Assembly: GCA_029865405.1 (NCBI GenBank)
Contig: JAOUGZ010000011.1
Span: 1 to 18,151, forward strand
Origin: Betaproteobacteria bacterium
Lineage (GTDB): Bacteria; Pseudomonadota; Gammaproteobacteria; Burkholderiales; SG8-39
DNA length: 18,151 nt
Reading direction: 5' to 3'
The position numbers were made by a program, and so were the translations under genes. Numbering within the stretch: position 1 is the stretch's first letter; every line of letters begins with the position of its first letter. Shown here in pieces: positions 15,369 through 18,151 of the stretch. Under the pieces are notes generated by a model. It did no database searches. It was not told where the DNA came from and was given only the letters and a program-made list of their open reading frames with translations.

Positions 15369-16298
15369 ATGAATATCACCTCGCGGCAGCTGAAGGCTTT
15401 CCTCCTGACAGCCCAGTACCACAGCTTCTCGCGCGCGGCCGAAGACCTGTACATCACCCAGTCCGGGATGAGTGTCCTCATCCGCAAGCTCGAGGATCAG
15501 CTCGGCTTTCGCCTGTTCGAGCGCACCACGCGGCGCGTCGAGCTGACCGCCTACGGCGAGAAGTTCCTGCCGATCGCCAACCGGAACCTGCTCGACCTCG
15601 ACGTCGCGGCCGCGAACATCAGCCGCGCGGCCTCGGCGGCGGACCGGCGCCTGGAGGTCGGCGCGAATCCCCTGTTCGCCAAGACGGTGCTGCCCGCGGT
15701 GATGCGCGAGTACGCGAAGCGCGATGCGCGGCTCGAAGTGATCCTGCACGACGGCTACCGCAACGAGCTCGCCGCCGCGGTCGGCACCGGCGAGATCGAC
15801 ATGGCGTTCGGCTGCTTCCTGCAGCCGATCCCCGGCATGCGCCGCAAGCCCCTGCACCGATTCCCGCTGATGCTGGTGGCGCCCGAAGGGGAGGTGCCGG
15901 GCGACGCACGCGGCGCGCGCTGGGAGGACCTGGCCGAGCGGCGGCTGCTCGGGGCGCCGGCCGGCAACCCGATCCAGCAGCTCGTCGACCGGCAGCTATT
16001 GCGCGTCGGGCGGCACAAGCCGCCGGAAATGCGCTTTCATTACTACGAGACCTACATCGCCATGGTCGAGGCCGGCGCGGGCGTGGCGGTGCTGCCGAGC
16101 TTCTGCTATCCCGCATGCCATGGGCACAAGGTGGCGATGGTGCCCCTGGTCGAACCGCTCGTTACCGTCGACTTCTACCAGATCAGCAGCCGCGGGCGGC
16201 GGCTGCCGCCGGGGTCGGAGGAGTTCTCGCGGTACCTGCAGCGCTACATCGCGGAGCTGGCCGAATCGTGGGCGCTCGCGGATGCGCGCGCCGCCTGA
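15369..16298 (+). CDS. LysR-family transcriptional regulator
   Basis: The 309-residue protein has the typical LysR winged helix-turn-helix at residues 1-65 (SRQLKAFLLTAQYHSFSRAA, QSGMSVLIRKLEDQLGFRLF, RTTRRVELTAYG). A linker helix and a periplasmic-binding-protein-like effector domain follow from about residue 90 (LEVGANPLFAKTVLPAVM, GTGEIDMAFG, AGAGVAVLPSF). Regulators of this class bind a small molecule and usually control the divergent neighbour and their own gene. Here that neighbour is the five-gene hydrolase operon, so it is the likely regulator of the island, perhaps sensing a hydrolysis product. The ATG at 15369 has only a weak Shine-Dalgarno (AGGCGCGG). Length and domain order are normal. 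The inducer cannot be predicted. Confidence 0.92.
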   Translation: MNITSRQLKAFLLTAQYHSFSRAAEDLYITQSGMSVLIRKLEDQLGFRLFERTTRRVELTAYGEKFLPIANRNLLDLDVAAANISRAASAADRRLEVGANPLFAKTVLPAVMREYAKRDARLEVILHDGYRNELAAAVGTGEIDMAFGCFLQPIPGMRRKPLHRFPLMLVAPEGEVPGDARGARWEDLAERRLLGAPAGNPIQQLVDRQLLRVGRHKPPEMRFHYYETYIAMVEAGAGVAVLPSFCYPACHGHKVAMVPLVEPLVTVDFYQISSRGRRLPPGSEEFSRYLQRYIAELAESWALADARAA

Positions 16299-16305
16299 GC
16301 GGGCG

Positions 16306-16317
16306 CGGAATATTCCG
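16306..16317. promoter_or_regulatory. Perfect 12-base palindrome upstream of the CHRD gene
   Basis: CGGAATATTCCG is a perfect palindrome eight bases after the LysR stop codon and about 100 bases before the CHRD start. A TTGACT at 16321-16326 follows at once and could be a -35 box, but no matching -10 was found. An operator role is possible but unproven. Confidence 0.3.
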
Positions 16318-16420
16318 TGGTTGACTCCGGTTCACCGCTAAGGAGCGGCGCGCCGGCTCGCGCCATGCGGGCGGCAGCCGTTAAGCGGCGGTGCAGCATC
16401 ACTTCATGGAGGAATCCAAC

Positions 16421-16966
16421 ATGGGCAAGCTCGGCAAGAGCCTGTTGACCGGCCTCGTCGCGACACCCCTGGTGTGCGCGGTGTCCGGGGCCTGGGCCGA
16501 CGACGACAGTCGCCGGATGCTGAAGGCGCAATTGCATGGGTACAACGAAGTGGCTTCGGTCTCGACCACCGGGAGCGGTGAGTTCCGGGCGAAGGTCGGA
16601 CGCGACGGCGCTTCGTTCGAGTACGAGTTGAGCTTCCGCGATCTCGAGGGCGACGTCACGCAGGCGCATATCCACTTCGGCCAGGCGGGCGTGAATGGCG
16701 GCATCACCATCTGGCTGTGCGGGACCGCGAGCTTGCCTGGACCCGGGGGAACCCCCAGTTGCCAGGGGCCGCGCGAGGGCACGGCGAGCCGGATCGTGAC
16801 CGCGGCGGATGTAATCGGCCCCGCCGGGCAGGGCATCGCGGCCGGGGAGTTCGCCGAGGTACTGGCGGCGATGCGCGCGGGGGTGACCTACGCGAATGTG
16901 CACTCGACGCGGAATTTGGGCGGGGAGATTCGCGGGCAGATCCGGGGGCAGCGCGGCGACGATTGA
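16421..16966 (+). CDS. Secreted CHRD-domain protein
   Basis: The 181-residue protein has a signal peptide (about residues 1-26, ending SGAWA). A CHRD domain, first named from chordin, occupies most of the rest. Typical strands are KAQLHGYNEVASVSTTGSG, FEYELSFRDLEGDVTQAHIH and the C-terminal YANVHSTRNLGGEIRGQI. Bacterial members are exported proteins of unknown function. Two Cys residues in a Gly/Pro-rich loop (LCGTASLPGPGGTPSCQG) could form a disulphide. The start at 16421 is chosen because GGAGG lies eight bases upstream and because an earlier in-frame start at 16391 would put a polar extension before the signal peptide. The gene follows the LysR gene on the same strand at a distance of 122 bases and ends in a strong terminator. 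A link with the hydrolase island is possible by position only. Confidence 0.87.
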   Translation: MGKLGKSLLTGLVATPLVCAVSGAWADDDSRRMLKAQLHGYNEVASVSTTGSGEFRAKVGRDGASFEYELSFRDLEGDVTQAHIHFGQAGVNGGITIWLCGTASLPGPGGTPSCQGPREGTASRIVTAADVIGPAGQGIAAGEFAEVLAAMRAGVTYANVHSTRNLGGEIRGQIRGQRGDD

Positions 16967-16989
16967 TTGACGGGCTGAGGTGGATGAGG

Positions 16990-17022
16990 ACGACCCGGCT
17001 CCCCGCCGGGTCGTTCTTTCTT
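16990..17022 (+). terminator. Intrinsic terminator after the CHRD gene
   Basis: ACGACCCGGC (16990-16999) and GCCGGGTCGT (17005-17014) form a perfect ten-base-pair stem with a five-base loop. The T-rich tail TCTTTCTT follows. It starts 23 bases after the CHRD stop codon and marks the end of the core-like region before the lower-GC accessory segment. Confidence 0.9.
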
Positions 17023-17076
17023 AGGGTCATGCGAGGACGGCGAACTATCTACCCTTGAACTTTGACCGCAGCTATG

Positions 17077-17118
17077 GGTCGCGACCAGACGCGGTGTGCT
17101 CAGATGATCCGTGTGCAC
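17077..17118 (-). pseudogene. Rhs core remnant, copy C
   Basis: On the minus strand this stretch reads VHTDHLSTPRLVAT. It matches the HTDHLNTPRLVAD motif at the end of the YD-repeat core of Rhs proteins. Upstream codons in the same frame (EGHVEQ) are open but not clearly Rhs. Downstream the reading frame runs into unrelated sequence opposite the CHRD terminator. It is a short fragment and not a functional gene. It contains the 20-base direct repeat at 17093-17112, with one mismatch to the other copies. Confidence 0.65.
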
Positions 17119-17340
17119 CTGCTCGACGTGCCCCTCACTTTCCGTCTTGCCCGCAACGCTTCACCACCGGCTGGATGCTCCGGACAAGAGTATCGCGGAG
17201 CTCTCTGTTAACTCCCTCCGACGCAGGCGTGCTAGCCAAAAAGGCACCACCCCCAAGCTGAGCAAAGAGCTCGCATACACGTCTGCTCATACCTGGATGC
17301 AAACCAGCCCACGCCGACACCAACAATCAGGAACACAGCG
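17119..17340 (-). other. Unassigned, probably degraded Rhs-tip sequence
   Basis: Between Rhs remnants B and C no intact gene is recognised. On the minus strand two short overlapping frames are open. One (from an ATG at 17357 down to 17232) has a hydrophobic stretch, AVFLIVGVGVGWFAS, and the other (17326-17135) ends VNRELRDTLVRSIQPVVKRC. Together they could be a frameshifted small membrane protein or a displaced Rhs C-terminal tip. Neither matches a family I recognise, and no ribosome binding site was clear. Confidence 0.25.
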
Positions 17341-17454
17341 TCCGTCCGGGTCGTCATTGGCCGGATTCGCCCCAAACGGCTCCGCCTGATCCCACCGCCA
17401 CACCGTCGTACCTGTGGAATCGGCAACGAGCCGTGGTGTGTTCAGATGATCCGT
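17341..17454 (-). pseudogene. Rhs core remnant, copy B
   Basis: The minus strand reads TDHLNTPRLVADSTGTTVWR and continues WDQAEPFGANPANDDPDG. This is the conserved end of the Rhs YD-repeat core, just before the point where toxin tips usually diverge. The expected following motif (FNLRFPGQYFD type) is missing, and the frame soon ends at 17287. No large upstream Rhs body is present, because hicA lies only about 40 bases away. This is the longest of the three Rhs fragments and is a remnant left by recombination or truncation. Confidence 0.75.
17435..17454. repeat. 20-base direct repeat within the Rhs fragments (copy B)
   Basis: GGTGTGTTCAGATGATCCGT (plus strand) occurs here and again, identically, at 17938-17957. 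A copy with one mismatch lies at 17093-17112. On the minus strand it encodes the Rhs motif TDHLNT. It flanks hicBA on both sides and so could have served for homologous recombination. Confidence 0.8.
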
Positions 17455-17495
17455 CTCAGGTCGAGGCAGTGCTGCCATGTCCGATCGGACCACGG

Positions 17496-17711
17496 TCAGA
17501 GAGCCTTGAGGAAGTCCTCTACCGAGACACCAGCCTGCTTTAGCACGCCTGCCAGTGTGCCGGTCTTCAGTTCGCGGTGATTGGGCACCACGCAGCCGCT
17601 AGTTCCGCGGCGCAGCACGATGTGGCTACCCCGCTGGCGAGGCACCGCAAACCCCATTCGTTGTAACGCACGCACCACCTCCGCCCCGGACACGCGGGGC
17701 AGTTTAGGCAT
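17496..17711 (-). CDS. hicA: HicA-type mRNA interferase toxin
   Basis: The 71-residue protein has the full HicA/YcfA fold signature: VSGAEVVRALQRMGFAVPRQ, then RGSHIVLRR with the catalytic His30, and the C-terminal GTLAGVLKQAGVSVEDFLK. HicA toxins are double-stranded-RNA-binding-like ribonucleases that cut mRNA and tmRNA and are blocked by HicB. The start codon lies inside the end of hicB, with an eight-base overlap, so the pair is translationally coupled with the antitoxin first. All key residues and the full length are present, so the toxin is probably functional. It sits between two Rhs remnants in a low-GC accessory segment. Confidence 0.9.
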   Translation of the reverse strand: MPKLPRVSGAEVVRALQRMGFAVPRQRGSHIVLRRGTSGCVVPNHRELKTGTLAGVLKQAGVSVEDFLKAL

Positions 17712-17910
17712 GCTCTTGGATCTGGAAGGTCGTTACCAGCGGTTGACCAACAGCCCCGAGCGGAAATTCTTCGAGATAGAGCTCAGTCGCCTCTCGCAGA
17801 TTGGCGATCGCTTCCTCGATCGATTCGCCCTGGGTCGTGGTCCCGGTTTCGGGATTGAGGGCCGTGTAGCCCCCTTCTGGGGCGGGCATCAGTACGGCAG
17901 TCAGCATCAT
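17704..17910 (-). CDS. hicB: HicB-family antitoxin
   Basis: The 68-residue protein has the HicB partial RNase-H-like fold signature: EGGYTALNPETGTTTQGESI followed by EEAIANLREATELYLEE. It should bind and neutralise HicA. It is of the short type with no evident C-terminal DNA-binding domain, so autoregulation would need another route. The ATG at 17910 is chosen because it starts at the family's usual N-terminal strand; a second ATG follows at 17907. A longer frame to 17970 would begin inside the upstream Rhs repeat. No Shine-Dalgarno sequence is present, and a -10-like TACAAT lies just before the start, so the mRNA may be leaderless. Confidence 0.87.
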   Translation of the reverse strand: MMLTAVLMPAPEGGYTALNPETGTTTQGESIEEAIANLREATELYLEEFPLGAVGQPLVTTFQIQEHA

Positions 17911-17917
17911 GACAAGG

Positions 17918-17947
17918 ATTGTAGCGCGGTCGCCCTGGGTGTGTTCA
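17918..17947 (-). promoter_or_regulatory. Candidate hicBA promoter, partly formed by Rhs repeat copy A
   Basis: On the minus strand TGAACA (17947-17942) and TACAAT (17923-17918) are 18 bases apart, matching four and five of six sigma-70 consensus positions. The predicted transcription start falls at about 17911-17910, on the hicB ATG itself. The -35 box lies inside the Rhs motif. Confidence 0.5.
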
Positions 17948-17960
17948 GATGATCCGTGTG
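17934..17960 (-). repeat. Rhs core motif fragment, copy A
   Basis: The minus strand reads HTDHLNTPR and then leaves the Rhs sequence. The fragment is only nine codons long. It starts six bases after the stop codon of the preceding hydrophobic-protein gene and is in the same frame as it. It contains the exact 20-base repeat shared with copy B. It is too short to be a gene and marks one edge of the hicBA segment. Confidence 0.7.
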
Positions 17961-17966
17961 ATGGAT

Positions 17967-18149
17967 TCACGCCGTAGATGGCTGACCCCGAGACGCCCTA
18001 AGCCAGATGACATACGCGAGCGTTCCGAGCTGGATGAGTGGCATAAGCACCTCTCGGTAGAGAACGAGAATCGCGCCTGCGCGGATCGTGTGCCACACAG
18101 TCTTCCAGAGGTCATGCGCTACCACCACAAATGACACTTCGTTCGCTCC
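17967..18149 (-). CDS. 3' end of a gene for a hydrophobic protein of unknown function, cut by the window edge
   Basis: On the minus strand an open frame enters from the right edge and ends with TGA at 17969-17967. Its last 60 residues include FVVVAHDLWKTVW and a hydrophobic stretch, AGAILVLYREVLMPLIQLGT followed by LAYVIWLR, that resembles a membrane segment. The C-terminus is polar (GQPSTA). No start is inside the window and no family is recognised. Its position just before an Rhs fragment makes an immunity-type membrane protein conceivable, but this is only a guess. Confidence 0.5.
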   Translation of the reverse strand, partial: GANEVSFVVVAHDLWKTVWHTIRAGAILVLYREVLMPLIQLGTLAYVIWLRASRGQPSTA

Positions 18150-18151
18150 CG

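Noticed and set aside
16244..16903. 219-codon minus-strand frame opposite the CHRD gene
   Set aside because: It has no motif or ribosome binding site, and the CHRD protein on the plus strand has a signal peptide, domain signature and terminator.
17581..17952. 123-codon plus-strand frame over hicBA
   Set aside because: It is antisense to hicA and hicB, which carry complete family signatures and the normal overlapping arrangement.

Overview
The window is high-GC DNA, very probably from a betaproteobacterium of the Burkholderiales type. This is inferred from the gene families: a Burkholderiales-type 3-hydroxybutyrate oligomer hydrolase, GspG-like pseudopilins, a LysR regulator and Rhs core fragments. 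No rRNA, tRNA or CRISPR array is visible.

Layout, left to right. (1) 1-1318, + strand: the end of an operon encoding three type II secretion/type IV pilus-like pseudopilins; the first is cut by the window edge. (2) 1399-2325, +: a secreted GDSL/SGNH esterase, convergent with (3) a secreted D-3-hydroxybutyrate oligomer hydrolase at 4450-2333, -. (4) 15125-4584, -: a tightly packed five-gene operon. In order of transcription it encodes an alpha/beta hydrolase-domain protein (A), two DUF6351-type hydrolases (B, C), a second alpha/beta hydrolase-domain protein (D) and an LVIVD-repeat beta-propeller-like protein (E). Every product has a signal peptide, and the operon ends in a strong intrinsic terminator. 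(5) 15369-16298, +: a LysR regulator divergent from the operon and its likely controller. (6) 16421-16966, +: a secreted CHRD-domain protein followed by a clear terminator. (7) 17023-18151: a lower-GC accessory segment read on the - strand. It holds three copies of an Rhs core motif (HTDHLNTPR type), an intact hicBA toxin-antitoxin pair, unassigned sequence, and the 3' end of a hydrophobic protein gene.

The central region reads as an export-directed esterase island. Six predicted secreted hydrolases and one secreted propeller protein lie together under a probable LysR switch, next to pseudopilin genes. The 3HB-oligomer hydrolase points to polyhydroxyalkanoate or another polyester/oligoester as substrate. 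The substrate of the DUF6351 and alpha/beta hydrolase pairs is not known from the sequence. Odd points are the mirrored A-B-C-D paralogue order, Asp-rich tracts in four of the five operon products, and a degraded nucleophile elbow in gene A.
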